DNA of 64,000 nt. Source: Psychrobacter sp. JCM 18900. Lineage in GTDB: Bacteria > Pseudomonadota > Gammaproteobacteria > Pseudomonadales > Moraxellaceae. Where the stretch lies: contig NZ_CAJHBL010000003.1 in the NCBI RefSeq assembly GCF_904846625.1, positions 496,001 through 560,000 of the forward strand, in the 5' to 3' direction. The translations under genes were made by a program, and so were the position numbers. The notes beneath the pieces are model-generated. The model searched no databases, was not told the origin of the DNA, and saw only the letters and a program-made list of their open reading frames with translations. Below are positions 36,636 to 45,827 of the stretch, in pieces. Every line of letters starts with the position of its first letter. The stretch's first letter is position 1.

Positions 36636-38735
36636 ATGTTTTCTAAAATTCTAATCGCCAACCGTGGTGAAATTGCTTGCCGAGTGGCTGCGACTGCTAA
36701 GCGTCTTGGCGTCAGTACCGTTGCTGTTTATTCTGATGCGGATCGTGAGGCCAAGCATGTGGCTGTCTGTGATGAAGCTATCTATTTAGGCGGTTCGGCA
36801 CCGAAAGACAGTTATCTAAAAGGCGATGCTATTATTGCGATAGCGCTTGAGACTGGCGCCCAAGCAATCCATCCAGGATATGGGTTTTTAAGTGAGAACG
36901 CAGATTTTGCGCAGGCTTGCCAAGATGCTGGCTTGGTGTTTATTGGCCCATCGGCGGATGCTATCCGTGCTATGGGCGGCAAGTCTGAGTCTAAGCGCTT
37001 GATGGAATCGGCTGGCGTGCCGCTGATACCGGGCTATCATGGTGACAACCAAGATGCACAGTTTTTGCAGCAGCAGGCTGATAGTATTGGCTATCCTGTT
37101 TTGATTAAAGCGAGTGCAGGTGGCGGCGGTAAAGGCATGCGTATCGTTGAAAAAAGTAGCGATTTTATTGATTTGTTAGACTCATGTCGCCGTGAAGCGA
37201 TTACCAGTTTTGGCAATGATCAAGTATTGGTTGAAAAATACGCGCTAAAACCACGTCATATCGAAATCCAAGTATTTGGTGATACGCATGGCAATTATGT
37301 GCATCTGTTTGAGCGTGATTGCTCAGTACAGCGTCGCCATCAAAAAGTATTAGAAGAAGCGCCAGCGCCCGGTGTCGATACTGCCATGCGTGAAGCGATG
37401 GGTACAGCGGCAATCGAAGCAGCACGTGCGGTTGATTACGTTGGTGCAGGTACTGTTGAATTCATCGTTGAGCAGCGTGAAGACTCTATGAATTTTTATT
37501 TCATGGAAATGAACACGCGTTTGCAAGTTGAGCATCCGGTTAGTGAAGCCATTACTGGTGTCGATTTGGTCGAGTGGCAGCTGTTGGTTGCTGCGGGTCA
37601 GCCATTGCCAATGGCGCAAGACGATCTGGCTATCAACGGTCATGCAATTGAGGCGCGTATCTGTGCTGAAAACCCTGACAATAATTTCTTGCCAGCGACT
37701 GGGACTTTATTCACTTATCAAAAGCCTGAGCATAGTACCTTCAACATTACTAATGTGCGTATCGATGATGGCGTACGTGAGGGTGATGTGATTAGTCCTT
37801 TTTACGACTCTATGATTGCTAAGCTTATCGTCCATGCTCCTACGCGCGAGCAAGCGTTGGCGAGACTAGATCATGCATTGGCACAGACGCGTATCGTTGG
37901 TCTGCCAAACAACGTGGCATTTTTGCGTTATATTTTAAATACCGATTCATTTAGCAAATCCAATCTTGATACAGCCTTGATAGAGCGTGAGCAGGATAAG
38001 CTTTTTGATCAGCATCCTCTCGGATTATCGACGCTTGTGGTGACTGCTATTGCTCAGAAGCTTGCGAGTGAAGCGACCACGCAAGGTTTAGATCCATTTA
38101 GCAAGCCAACGGGTTTTCGTGCTTATAGCGATTATACTCGTTCATTTAGCTTGGTTTATGATGAGCAGGCTTATAGCGCTCGCATCAGTAATTGGCATAA
38201 TGCGAGTTGTGCTGATAGCAAAAAAGGCGGCGATAATCTCAGTAGTTTTACGCTCGTCATTAGAAGAGAAATCGCGAATACGCAGGATGATAGCAATATC
38301 AATGTGGCTGCTCAGACCGAAACAGTTTATGAAGGTCAGATCAGCTATGATAGCAGTGACGCGCACAATCATACCTTATGGTTAGAGGGTGCACGTATCA
38401 GTGCCCAAAGCTGGGTGAATAACGAGGCGGTCTACGTATTCACAGATAGCGGGCGTGATGAAATTACGCTTATTGATATCATGGCACATGTGGGTGAAGA
38501 CACAGCAGCGGTTGGCAGTTTAAAGTCACCCATGCCAGGACAAGTGGTTGCATTCAAAGTAGCTGTTGGTGATACTGTGAAAAAAGGCGAACCACTTGCA
38601 GTTATCGAAGCCATGAAAATCGAACATACGATTACCGCACCGACGGATGGAGTGGTAGCAGAGCTATTATTTGCAGCAGGTGACTTGGTCGCTGATGGTA
38701 ATGAGCTACTGCGCATCGATAGTGAGAGCGCATAG
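36636..38735 (+). CDS. liuD: Methylcrotonoyl-CoA carboxylase biotin-containing (alpha) subunit
   Basis: Biotin carboxylase plus biotin carrier, 699 aa. Residues 1-450 form the ATP-grasp biotin carboxylase: FSKILIANRGEIACRVAATA, HPGYGFLSENADFAQAC, ASAGGGGKGMRIVEK, FMEMNTRLQVEHPVSEAITG. A middle domain (about 470-620) has the low conservation usual for MCC. The C-terminal carrier domain ends with EAMKIEHT, biotin lysine about residue 661. An acidic/polar stretch around 540-580 looks loosely folded. It would be biotinylated by the BirA encoded nearby at 41,845-42,834. Confidence 0.96.
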   Translation: MFSKILIANRGEIACRVAATAKRLGVSTVAVYSDADREAKHVAVCDEAIYLGGSAPKDSYLKGDAIIAIALETGAQAIHPGYGFLSENADFAQACQDAGLVFIGPSADAIRAMGGKSESKRLMESAGVPLIPGYHGDNQDAQFLQQQADSIGYPVLIKASAGGGGKGMRIVEKSSDFIDLLDSCRREAITSFGNDQVLVEKYALKPRHIEIQVFGDTHGNYVHLFERDCSVQRRHQKVLEEAPAPGVDTAMREAMGTAAIEAARAVDYVGAGTVEFIVEQREDSMNFYFMEMNTRLQVEHPVSEAITGVDLVEWQLLVAAGQPLPMAQDDLAINGHAIEARICAENPDNNFLPATGTLFTYQKPEHSTFNITNVRIDDGVREGDVISPFYDSMIAKLIVHAPTREQALARLDHALAQTRIVGLPNNVAFLRYILNTDSFSKSNLDTALIEREQDKLFDQHPLGLSTLVVTAIAQKLASEATTQGLDPFSKPTGFRAYSDYTRSFSLVYDEQAYSARISNWHNASCADSKKGGDNLSSFTLVIRREIANTQDDSNINVAAQTETVYEGQISYDSSDAHNHTLWLEGARISAQSWVNNEAVYVFTDSGRDEITLIDIMAHVGEDTAAVGSLKSPMPGQVVAFKVAVGDTVKKGEPLAVIEAMKIEHTITAPTDGVVAELLFAAGDLVADGNELLRIDSESA

Positions 38736-38794
38736 CTGACGAAGCCTAATAAAAAAGCCTCATAAAAGGGCAAATAGCAAAAAGGACGACAAGT

Positions 38795-39715
38795 ATGAGC
38801 CATTCGTATCCAAGCCATGTCACCATCGTTGATGTCAGTCCGCGTGATGGGCTACAAAACGAATCCATGACGGTACCGACCTCTATCAAGCAAACGCTTA
38901 TCAATGATTTAATTTCGGCGGGTGTTAAAAAATTGGAAGCGACCAGTTTTGTCTCGCCAAAGTGGGTGCCACAAATGGGTGATAACAGCGAGTTGCTCGA
39001 CGCACTCGCGCCTACGCGGCAGACGGACGTTTGCTATTCGGTACTCGTGCCCAATATGCGTGGCTTTGAAAATGCTATCTTGCATCGCCCTGATGAAATC
39101 GTCATCTTTGGCTCAGCCAGTGAAACTTTTAGTCAAAAAAACATCAACTGTAGTATCGATGAGAGTATCGAACGTTTTGCGCCAGTAGCTGCTGCGGCAA
39201 AAGCACAAGGCATCAAAGTACGAGGCGTGATCTCTTGTACGGTCGGTTGTCCTTATGAAGGCGAGATTGCCCCTAGCCAAGTAGCGTATGTCACCAAGCG
39301 ATTGATTGAGATCGGTTCAGAGCAGATTGGCATTGCCGATACGATCGGTGTGGGTACACCACTCAAAGTACAACGAACGTTGCAAGCTGCACTTGAGTAT
39401 GCTGATATCTCTATGCTATCGGGTCATTTTCATGATACTTATGGTCAAGCATTAAGCAATACTTTGGCTGCATTACAAATGGGTGTGAGTGAGTTTGATA
39501 CCTCTGTCGCTGGCTTGGGCGGTTGTCCTTATGCTAAAGGCGCAACGGGCAATGTCGCGACCGAAGATGTGGTGTATATGCTGCATGGCATGGGTATCAG
39601 CACAGGCATCGATTTGGATAAATTGGTCGTGGCAGGCGAGCGTATCAGTGCGTTCTTAAAGCGTCCGAATGGCTCAAACGTAGCACGTGCTCTAATCAAT
39701 AAACGTCAGTCTTAA
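38795..39715 (+). CDS. liuE: Hydroxymethylglutaryl-CoA lyase
   Basis: Splits HMG-CoA into acetoacetate and acetyl-CoA, last step of leucine degradation. The 306-aa TIM-barrel protein starts with VTIVDVSPRDGLQNESMTV (catalytic Arg and Asp), has FGSASETFSQKNINCS, the metal ligands in SGHFHDTYGQALSN and the family signature VAGLGGCPYAKGATGNVATE with the catalytic cysteine. AAAAGGACGACAAGT precedes the ATG. It sits 60 bases after liuD. Confidence 0.95.
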   Translation: MSHSYPSHVTIVDVSPRDGLQNESMTVPTSIKQTLINDLISAGVKKLEATSFVSPKWVPQMGDNSELLDALAPTRQTDVCYSVLVPNMRGFENAILHRPDEIVIFGSASETFSQKNINCSIDESIERFAPVAAAAKAQGIKVRGVISCTVGCPYEGEIAPSQVAYVTKRLIEIGSEQIGIADTIGVGTPLKVQRTLQAALEYADISMLSGHFHDTYGQALSNTLAALQMGVSEFDTSVAGLGGCPYAKGATGNVATEDVVYMLHGMGISTGIDLDKLVVAGERISAFLKRPNGSNVARALINKRQS

Positions 39716-39758
39716 ATAATTACTGTAAAAATTAAATACTAAAATACAAGGAATGGTT

Positions 39759-40946
39759 ATGAGTTTACCTGGATTAAATTTTCAACTTGGCGAAGATATT
39801 GACGCGCTACGTGATGTCGTACAGCAGTTTGCGGCAAATGAGATCGCTCCACGTGCTGCTGAGATTGATAGCAGCGATGAATTCCCAATGGATTTGTGGC
39901 AAAAAATGGGTGACCTCGGTCTACATGGTATTACCGTTCCTGAAGAGTACGGCGGCTCCAACATGGGCTATGTTGCCCATATGGTCGCGATGGAAGAGAT
40001 TAGCCGAGCTTCGGCATCAGTCGCGCTTAGCTATGGCGCACACTCTAATCTGTGTATTAACCAAATCAAACGTAACGGTTCTGAAGAACAAAAGCAGAAA
40101 TATCTGCCAAAGCTAATCAGCGGCGAGTTCATCGGTGCCTTGGCAATGAGTGAGACAGGCGCTGGCTCAGATGTCGTTAGTATGAAGCTCAAAGCCGAAG
40201 AGAAAGACGGCAGCTATATTTTAAACGGTAGCAAAATGTGGATCACCAATGGCCCTGATGCGGACGTGATGGTGGTCTATGCCAAGACCAATCCTGAATT
40301 GGGTGCAAAAGGCATGACGGCTTTTATCGTTGAAAAAGGCATGGAAGGTTTTGGTACCGCACAAAAGCTAGATAAGCTCGGCATGCGTGGTAGCCATACT
40401 GGCGAGATGACTTTTAATAATGTAAAAGTGCCAAGCGAAAATATCTTGGGTGGTCTCAATGAAGGCGTTAAGGTACTGATGAGTGGCCTAGATTACGAGC
40501 GTGCCGTACTGGCCGCAGGTCCTATCGGTATCATGCAAGCAGTAATGGACAATGTGGTGCCCTATATCCACGACCGTAAACAGTTTGGTCAAGCGATCGG
40601 TGAGTTCCAGCTTATCCAAGGTAAAGTTGCGGACATGTATACGATACTACAAGCCGGTCGTAGCTTCTTATATACTGTCGGGAAAAACCTCGATATGTTG
40701 GACGCGCGCGGTGCCGGTCATAGTCGAGAAGTGCGTAAAGATTGCGCCAGTGTGATTCTATGGTGTGCCGAAAAAGCCACATGGATGGCAGGCGAGGGCA
40801 TTCAAATATTTGGTGGTAATGGCTACACCAATGAGTATCCACTTGGTCGCTACTGGCGCGATGCTAAGCTGTATGAAATTGGCGCAGGTACCAGTGAAAT
40901 TCGCCGTATGCTAGTCGGTCGCGAGCTGTTTAACGAGACCAAATAA
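39759..40946 (+). CDS. liuA: Isovaleryl-CoA dehydrogenase
   Basis: FAD flavoenzyme oxidising isovaleryl-CoA to 3-methylcrotonyl-CoA. The 395-aa protein has [20 protein letters not shown] at the start, [16 protein letters not shown] (typical of isovaleryl-CoA dehydrogenase), [32 protein letters not shown] and the C-terminal [20 protein letters not shown] with [10 protein letters not shown], where the catalytic Glu is at the subgroup position in [11 protein letters not shown] 39759 is preferred over 39753 because AAGGA is 6 bases upstream. Last gene of the cluster, whereas in Pseudomonas liuA comes first. Confidence 0.95.
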   Translation: MSLPGLNFQLGEDIDALRDVVQQFAANEIAPRAAEIDSSDEFPMDLWQKMGDLGLHGITVPEEYGGSNMGYVAHMVAMEEISRASASVALSYGAHSNLCINQIKRNGSEEQKQKYLPKLISGEFIGALAMSETGAGSDVVSMKLKAEEKDGSYILNGSKMWITNGPDADVMVVYAKTNPELGAKGMTAFIVEKGMEGFGTAQKLDKLGMRGSHTGEMTFNNVKVPSENILGGLNEGVKVLMSGLDYERAVLAAGPIGIMQAVMDNVVPYIHDRKQFGQAIGEFQLIQGKVADMYTILQAGRSFLYTVGKNLDMLDARGAGHSREVRKDCASVILWCAEKATWMAGEGIQIFGGNGYTNEYPLGRYWRDAKLYEIGAGTSEIRRMLVGRELFNETK

Positions 40947-40987
40947 GAGACAGCTAATGATGCCTTAGCTATTTTCTAATATAAAAT

Positions 40988-41023
40988 AAAAAAGCAGCAC
41001 GTGTAAAATGTGCTGCTTTTTTT
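40988..41023. terminator. Terminator between liuA and coaX
   Basis: AAAGCAGCAC and GTGCTGCTTT form a perfect stem with a 9-base loop and flanking A/T tracts. It serves liuA and, on the other strand, probably coaX. Confidence 0.92.
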
Positions 41024-41056
41024 GTGTCGACGTCGAACCGAATTATCTACAAGCGG

Positions 41057-41785
41057 TTAAGACTTATTGCGATAATCAAAGTATCTTGCCAAACCATTTA
41101 ATAATAAATCATCACGTAAGCGCACTGGGCGATTAACGTGCTGCGAGATAATGGCTGCATCACCACCTGTCATAATCAATTCAAAATTAGGGTGACGATG
41201 GCTAATCTCATTAATCGCGCCGACGATAGAGAGCAAAATACCGCGATGTACCGCGTCTTGAGTGGTCAAGCCTTGGTTGACGCTATCAAAAGTACCGTTC
41301 GAGATAGTGATTTGCTTAGTACCAGAGAACAGTGATTCACGTTGCAGGTAGATGCTGGGGAAAATATAACCGCCCAAATGCTCAGCATGATCAATCAAAT
41401 CAATGGTCACCGCTGTACCACAACCAATCACACACTGGCGTTTTTTCTTATCGACCGCACCGAGCATCTGTAGCCAGCGATCACAGCCGAGCTGCTGATC
41501 ATTGTAAGCACTTTTCATCAGCGCGTGTGCTGCATCGACATGGACAAACTCAAACGGAATCTTCAAACGACTGAGTGTCTCTGATACTTTGGCATTGAGA
41601 TTGTCACCCAATACCGATGAGATACCAATAAAGTCAGGTGCATAACGCTCAAAGCGATCCGTCAGACCCATAAGTAGTTCGGCAGGTGCTTGCAGGTGCT
41701 GCTTGGCATCATGCGCGACTATTTGTCCGATATCATCGGTTAGCCAGTATTTTAGGCGGGTATTTCCAAGATCAAGCCAGAGCAT
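41057..41785 (-). CDS. coaX: Type III pantothenate kinase
   Basis: ATP-dependent phosphorylation of pantothenate, first step of CoA synthesis, cytosolic. The 242-aa protein starts LWLDLGNTRLKYWLTDD (the DxGNT phosphate motif), has GCDRWLQMLGA, VIGCGTAVTIDLID and LGGYIFPSI, and MTGGDA near the end. These are the ASKHA-fold motifs of CoaX. AAAGGGAC precedes the ATG. It follows birA by 59 bases on the same strand, an order common in bacteria. Confidence 0.95.
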   Translation of the reverse strand: MLWLDLGNTRLKYWLTDDIGQIVAHDAKQHLQAPAELLMGLTDRFERYAPDFIGISSVLGDNLNAKVSETLSRLKIPFEFVHVDAAHALMKSAYNDQQLGCDRWLQMLGAVDKKKRQCVIGCGTAVTIDLIDHAEHLGGYIFPSIYLQRESLFSGTKQITISNGTFDSVNQGLTTQDAVHRGILLSIVGAINEISHRHPNFELIMTGGDAAIISQHVNRPVRLRDDLLLNGLARYFDYRNKS

Positions 41786-41844
41786 AAAAGTCCCTTTATA
41801 TAGTGCTCGTTAATGATGGTGTTCATCAATATAATTGTCTAAGC

Positions 41845-42834
41845 CTAATAAATAACGTCGATGCGTCCAGTAAAAAGCGTAGAAATCTTACCGCTATCTT
41901 GGCGCAATTGCAAACAGCCATGTGTGTCGACACCGCAAGCGATTCCCGTCACGACTTTTTCTTCGTTATTATAGTCTTGCGTGACGCGCAAATGTAGACC
42001 TGATAGCGCATCCATCATCGCAAACTGCTCCAAAAAACTATCCAAATAATAAGTATGACCCGTTGGCTGTTCTATGCCCAAATGCTCAAAGCGTGTCATC
42101 GCCGCCATCAATGCTTTGCTCATCTGCTGATAGAGCATTGGTAGGTCTGGTAGGCTCGCAGATCGTGTCTCTAAAGGTAGCATCTCATTAATATCTTGTA
42201 AGCTAATCGCTTGGTAGCTCATGCCCTCAGACGTTTGCGTAGTGAGCTTTGGTGCTGCCTGTACGTTTAAGCCAATGCCTAGCACCACACCGACCAACCT
42301 GCCAGCTTTAGTCACTGGCTCTATCAAAATTCCAGCCAGTTTATTAAAAGGTAGCGTACGCTGATTTGCTACATCACTATTCAATGCTGATTCCAATACC
42401 GAGCTGTCCGTTATAGATTGTTCTTTAGATAGCTCTTTACATTGGCTCTGAGCTTGCTGATAAAAACCCAAGTCATTTGCCCATTTCACACCGATTGGTG
42501 TCAGTCCCTGCGCTTGCAGTTGCTCGTTCAGTGTTTGAATGACGGGCATTTTTGCCAGTTCAAGGCCAATGATGAGCGATAGCAGGCCACTGATCGGCAT
42601 ATGCACAGGATGATATAGCGACAGATAGACATTGCCGCGCGGTGATTGCCACGAGCGTCCGTGCTGTCCACGACCTGCGCTTTGGGCTTCCGCGGTCAAA
42701 ACGTGTACGGTGGTGACATCTAACGACCCGTTTTGCAAGGCTTCTATCAGCTCGCTATTGGTCGAGGCGCTACTAGCCACATGACGGTGATTGAGCTCGG
42801 ATAAATAGGGAGAAAAACTAGTGAGTGGCGGCAT
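41845..42834 (-). CDS. birA: Biotin--[acetyl-CoA-carboxylase] ligase
   Basis: Attaches biotin to carrier proteins, here acetyl-CoA carboxylase and probably LiuD. The 329-aa protein begins directly with the catalytic domain: ASSASTNSELIEAL, the biotinyl-AMP loop GRGQHGRSWQSPRGNVYLS, VKWANDL and KLAGILIEP, GIGLNV, and a C-terminal SH3-like domain. It lacks the N-terminal helix-turn-helix of E. coli BirA, so it should not act as a repressor. There is an insert of about 40 polar residues between the VKWANDL and KLAGILIEP segments. No good ribosome binding site is visible before the ATG. Confidence 0.94.
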   Translation of the reverse strand: MPPLTSFSPYLSELNHRHVASSASTNSELIEALQNGSLDVTTVHVLTAEAQSAGRGQHGRSWQSPRGNVYLSLYHPVHMPISGLLSLIIGLELAKMPVIQTLNEQLQAQGLTPIGVKWANDLGFYQQAQSQCKELSKEQSITDSSVLESALNSDVANQRTLPFNKLAGILIEPVTKAGRLVGVVLGIGLNVQAAPKLTTQTSEGMSYQAISLQDINEMLPLETRSASLPDLPMLYQQMSKALMAAMTRFEHLGIEQPTGHTYYLDSFLEQFAMMDALSGLHLRVTQDYNNEEKVVTGIACGVDTHGCLQLRQDSGKISTLFTGRIDVIY

Positions 42835-42988
42835 AAGTTTAGTCGATGTGGTTAAAGGAAACTTTGATATACTGAGCGATTGTTGCGGTCAGACAGTACC
42901 GAGTAAACAGCATAAAGGTCACGCTGAGATTTGGCAAATACAATTAAGCACGCCTAAGCGCCAGTCAGTATTATAAAAGGTTCGTTCT

Positions 42989-43795
42989 ATGATGTTATAT
43001 GTGTGGTTTGTGATTGCAGGCGCGCTTGCGGGTGTCAGCGCGGGCTTGTTTGGCGTCGGCGGTGGCATGATTATCGTGCCCGCATTGGTCTGGATTTTTA
43101 CCGCATATGATTTTTCGCCAGAAGTAATCACCCATTTGGCCATCGGGACGTCACTGGCGACCATCGTCGTGACCTCGATCAGCTCACTGACGGCACATAA
43201 CAAGCGCGGCGGCGTGCGCTGGGAAGTATGGCGCAAGATGGCGCTTGGATTGGTCATCGGTAGTTTGGTCGGCGCTGGTATCGCGGATATGATTGATGGA
43301 CAAGCACTACAGGCTATCATTGGTTTCGGTGCACTATTGGTTGCTCTAAAAATTCTGTTCTTTTCGAATAAAGAACAAGTGGGTAAACCGTTACCATCGG
43401 CCGGTGTCCAGTTTGGTGCAGGTACTGGCATTGGGATGGCGTCATCTATTTTTGGCATTGGTGGCGGCAGCTTGACCGTACCGTTCTTGAACTGGGCAGG
43501 ACTGCCGATGAAGCAATCGGTCGGCACGTCAGCAGCATGCGGCCTACCGATTGCATTGGCTGGAGCAGCGGGCTTTGCTTGGTTCGGTCAAGACGTGGTC
43601 AATCTACCTGAGGGTACGATAGGGTTTGTCCACGTCACAGGATTCTTGTTTATTTCAGTCGCCAGCTTTGCGATGGCAAAAGTCGGTGCCAAGCTTGCCC
43701 ATGTCTTACCTGCGCTGATGCTTAAGCGCGCATTTGGTGTGTTGTTAATATTTGCTGGAGGGCAGTTGTTGTTGAGTGGGTTGGGTGTGATTTAG
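42989..43795 (+). CDS. TauE/SafE family membrane permease
   Basis: Putative inner-membrane exporter of sulfite or organosulfonates, 268 aa, with seven to eight hydrophobic segments. The duplicated family motif is visible as GVSAGLFGVGGGMIIVPAL (residue ~15) and GMASSIFGIGGGSLTVPFLN (~150). AAAAGG about 8 bases upstream supports ATG 42989. Substrate is not predictable. The gene is transcribed divergently from birA. Confidence 0.9.
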   Translation: MMLYVWFVIAGALAGVSAGLFGVGGGMIIVPALVWIFTAYDFSPEVITHLAIGTSLATIVVTSISSLTAHNKRGGVRWEVWRKMALGLVIGSLVGAGIADMIDGQALQAIIGFGALLVALKILFFSNKEQVGKPLPSAGVQFGAGTGIGMASSIFGIGGGSLTVPFLNWAGLPMKQSVGTSAACGLPIALAGAAGFAWFGQDVVNLPEGTIGFVHVTGFLFISVASFAMAKVGAKLAHVLPALMLKRAFGVLLIFAGGQLLLSGLGVI

Positions 43796-43841
43796 TTTTG
43801 GTGTAGCGAGGTAGTTACTAATAATAAATTGAGGGTTTAAT

Positions 43842-44783
43842 ATGGCTGTTACTGACTTATTCCATAAAAGGCAGAAAAGAATTCGAGGCGAATATCCTGA
43901 TGTTTATCAATACGATGAATTACCAAATAAACTAAAAGTCCAAATAATTCACTTATGGGATGAAACAATAGAAGCGGACTATTCTGGCGGTGGTTGGAAT
44001 CCTAGCAGTTTAAATCGTGAATATTTGAAAAAATGCTACAAGAGTCTATGCAAAGAAATAGGTGTGTTTAAACTAAATGAAGAAGATAGCGATGATGAAA
44101 TTTACATTACCTACTTTGAAAGTATCTCTAGCTATTTTTTAAGTGAGGATAATATTGAACAAGCTCTAAGTATTATAGAGTTGATGGCGCAAACTATTTC
44201 TAGCTTCGCTAGAGAATATAGGTATAAGGTTTCTATAAACATTGACGAAGCTATCAATGAATTGAACCAACGTTTCCGCGAACATGGTGTAGGTTATCAG
44301 TATGAGAGCGGTCAAATCGTTAGAGTAGACTCTGAGTTTATCCACGCTGAAGCAGTTAAACCTGTTTTACAGTTATTAAGTAACCCTACATATATAGGTG
44401 CTCAAGAAGAGTTTCTAAACGCTCACGAACATTATCGTCATAGTCGTTACGATGCAGCTCTAACAGATTGTTTAAAAGCTTTTGAAAGTACAATGAAAAT
44501 CATAATTCATAAGAGAAGTTTGGTATGTGATAAAAATGCAACTTCAAAGAAGCTTGTAGATTGTTGCTTAAGTAATGAATTGATACCGAAGTTTTGGACT
44601 GACCAGTTTAACTCATTAAGCAATATACTTACTTCAAGCATAGGTACACCTCGAAATAAATTAAGTGGTCATGGTAAAGGTAACGATGAGATAGAAGTTC
44701 CTGAACACCTTATTCAGTATGTGCTACATATGACCGCATCTACGATCGTATTTTTAATTAAAGCTGAAGAATCATTGGACTGA
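43842..44783 (+). CDS. AbiJ/HEPN-type abortive-infection-like protein (STM4504/CBY_0614-like)
   Basis: A 313-aa soluble protein. The N-terminal 80 residues (DLFHKRQKRIRGEYPDVYQY, then LPNKLKVQIIHLWDE) match the AbiJ N-terminal domain type 4 found in the STM4504/CBY_0614 group. The C-terminal half is helical and resembles HEPN domains: RYDAALTDCLKAFESTMKII followed by RNKLSGHG, which fits the RX4-6H RNase motif as Arg271 to His277. Such proteins are thought to cleave RNA in phage defence. Codon usage is more AT-rich than in flanking genes. It lies between a TauE permease and an unknown gene, just upstream of smc. No antitoxin partner is obvious. Activity is inferred. Confidence 0.8.
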   Translation: MAVTDLFHKRQKRIRGEYPDVYQYDELPNKLKVQIIHLWDETIEADYSGGGWNPSSLNREYLKKCYKSLCKEIGVFKLNEEDSDDEIYITYFESISSYFLSEDNIEQALSIIELMAQTISSFAREYRYKVSINIDEAINELNQRFREHGVGYQYESGQIVRVDSEFIHAEAVKPVLQLLSNPTYIGAQEEFLNAHEHYRHSRYDAALTDCLKAFESTMKIIIHKRSLVCDKNATSKKLVDCCLSNELIPKFWTDQFNSLSNILTSSIGTPRNKLSGHGKGNDEIEVPEHLIQYVLHMTASTIVFLIKAEESLD

Positions 44784-44819
44784 GTAAAGTAAGTAAGCAA
44801 ACCGTGAGACATTATTAGT

Positions 44820-45761
44820 ATGAAAGCTGCAGAAAAATACCGCCGTGTTTTCGGCTCAATGAATCATCTAAAAGACCAGTTATCATGGACGACGGGTCTC
44901 TCTAATATGGTAGAGTTTTTGGCATGGGAGCCACAGCGTATTTTAGGCATCACTAAAAAGCAATACGTACGCCAAATCATTGAGTGGGCGGCCCACCCAG
45001 AGTTAAAAGACAAAAATATAGAAGAGATTGAGCAATCAGTCATCAAAAAGCTCAATACGAAAATGAATGAAACTGAGCAGCTAGAGACGTATTCAACGCA
45101 AACGATGGGTATCTGTAATGCGAGAGAAGCCGTGCGCCGCGTAACGTTCTTTTCTGAAGACTATCTAAATAAAGAATTCGATATTTTTTTGAGTTTGTGC
45201 AGTGATGTTTATCTGAACTTATTTTATCAGCAGTTTATCAACTTTGAGACAAGCGGCTCATGGTCGACACATGGCAACAGCGGCATGTTTGAAAACAGTA
45301 CAGAGCTAAAAGCAATGTATATGGACAACCTAGCCTATAACCATCAGGCGAATGTGCTGATAGCCAATGAGTTAAAACTCGTTGGTCGGAAAAACCCAGA
45401 CCCAATCCTAAAGTACTGCTTAATGTACGAGCATTTATTAGCAAAAGGCTTTATCGAGAAAGGGGCAAAGTTTTTGCTGTTATTTATCGGTGGTGACGCG
45501 CTAAAGCAAAACAAGCAAACGCTCGTAGATCGGGAGCTGGCTCTATGTCATAAACGGCCAAGAAAGTATCAGCATTTGCTAAGACCAGAGCTGTTAAAAA
45601 TAGTTAATCATTTAGAAGTGGCAAGTATCTCTTGGTCAGCCTTTATCGAGTTTAATAATCGCTACTTAGCAGAAAATAGCGTCTGCCAAGTGGAGCAAAA
45701 ACTGCTGCGAGGGTTCCATCAAAGCCTTGAATCAAAATCGTTTATGCAGTTAGCCGTTTAA
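44820..45761 (+). CDS. Hypothetical protein, 313 aa, next to the AbiJ-like gene
   Basis: I do not recognise this protein. It has no signal peptide, no clear membrane helix and an even mix of helix-forming residues; the N-terminus AEKYRRVFGSMNHLKDQLSW and a WEPQRILGITKKQYVRQII stretch look structured. The C-terminal half is rich in Leu and Lys. Its base composition is closer to the core genes than the AbiJ-like gene's. It starts 36 bases after that gene with no strong ribosome binding site and ends 66 bases before smc. It may belong to the defence insertion or be a lineage-specific gene. Confidence 0.75.
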   Translation: MKAAEKYRRVFGSMNHLKDQLSWTTGLSNMVEFLAWEPQRILGITKKQYVRQIIEWAAHPELKDKNIEEIEQSVIKKLNTKMNETEQLETYSTQTMGICNAREAVRRVTFFSEDYLNKEFDIFLSLCSDVYLNLFYQQFINFETSGSWSTHGNSGMFENSTELKAMYMDNLAYNHQANVLIANELKLVGRKNPDPILKYCLMYEHLLAKGFIEKGAKFLLLFIGGDALKQNKQTLVDRELALCHKRPRKYQHLLRPELLKIVNHLEVASISWSAFIEFNNRYLAENSVCQVEQKLLRGFHQSLESKSFMQLAV

Positions 45762-45827
45762 CCCTAAAAACCCACTACAATTTCAGGTAGAATAGCCGCC
45801 TGTTTTTGCTAAGTTTATTGACTCTTC

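Noticed and set aside
42919-43527. A 202-codon minus-strand ORF
   Set aside because: It is antisense to the TauE/SafE gene; Pro/Ile/Thr-rich shadow translation with no family resemblance.
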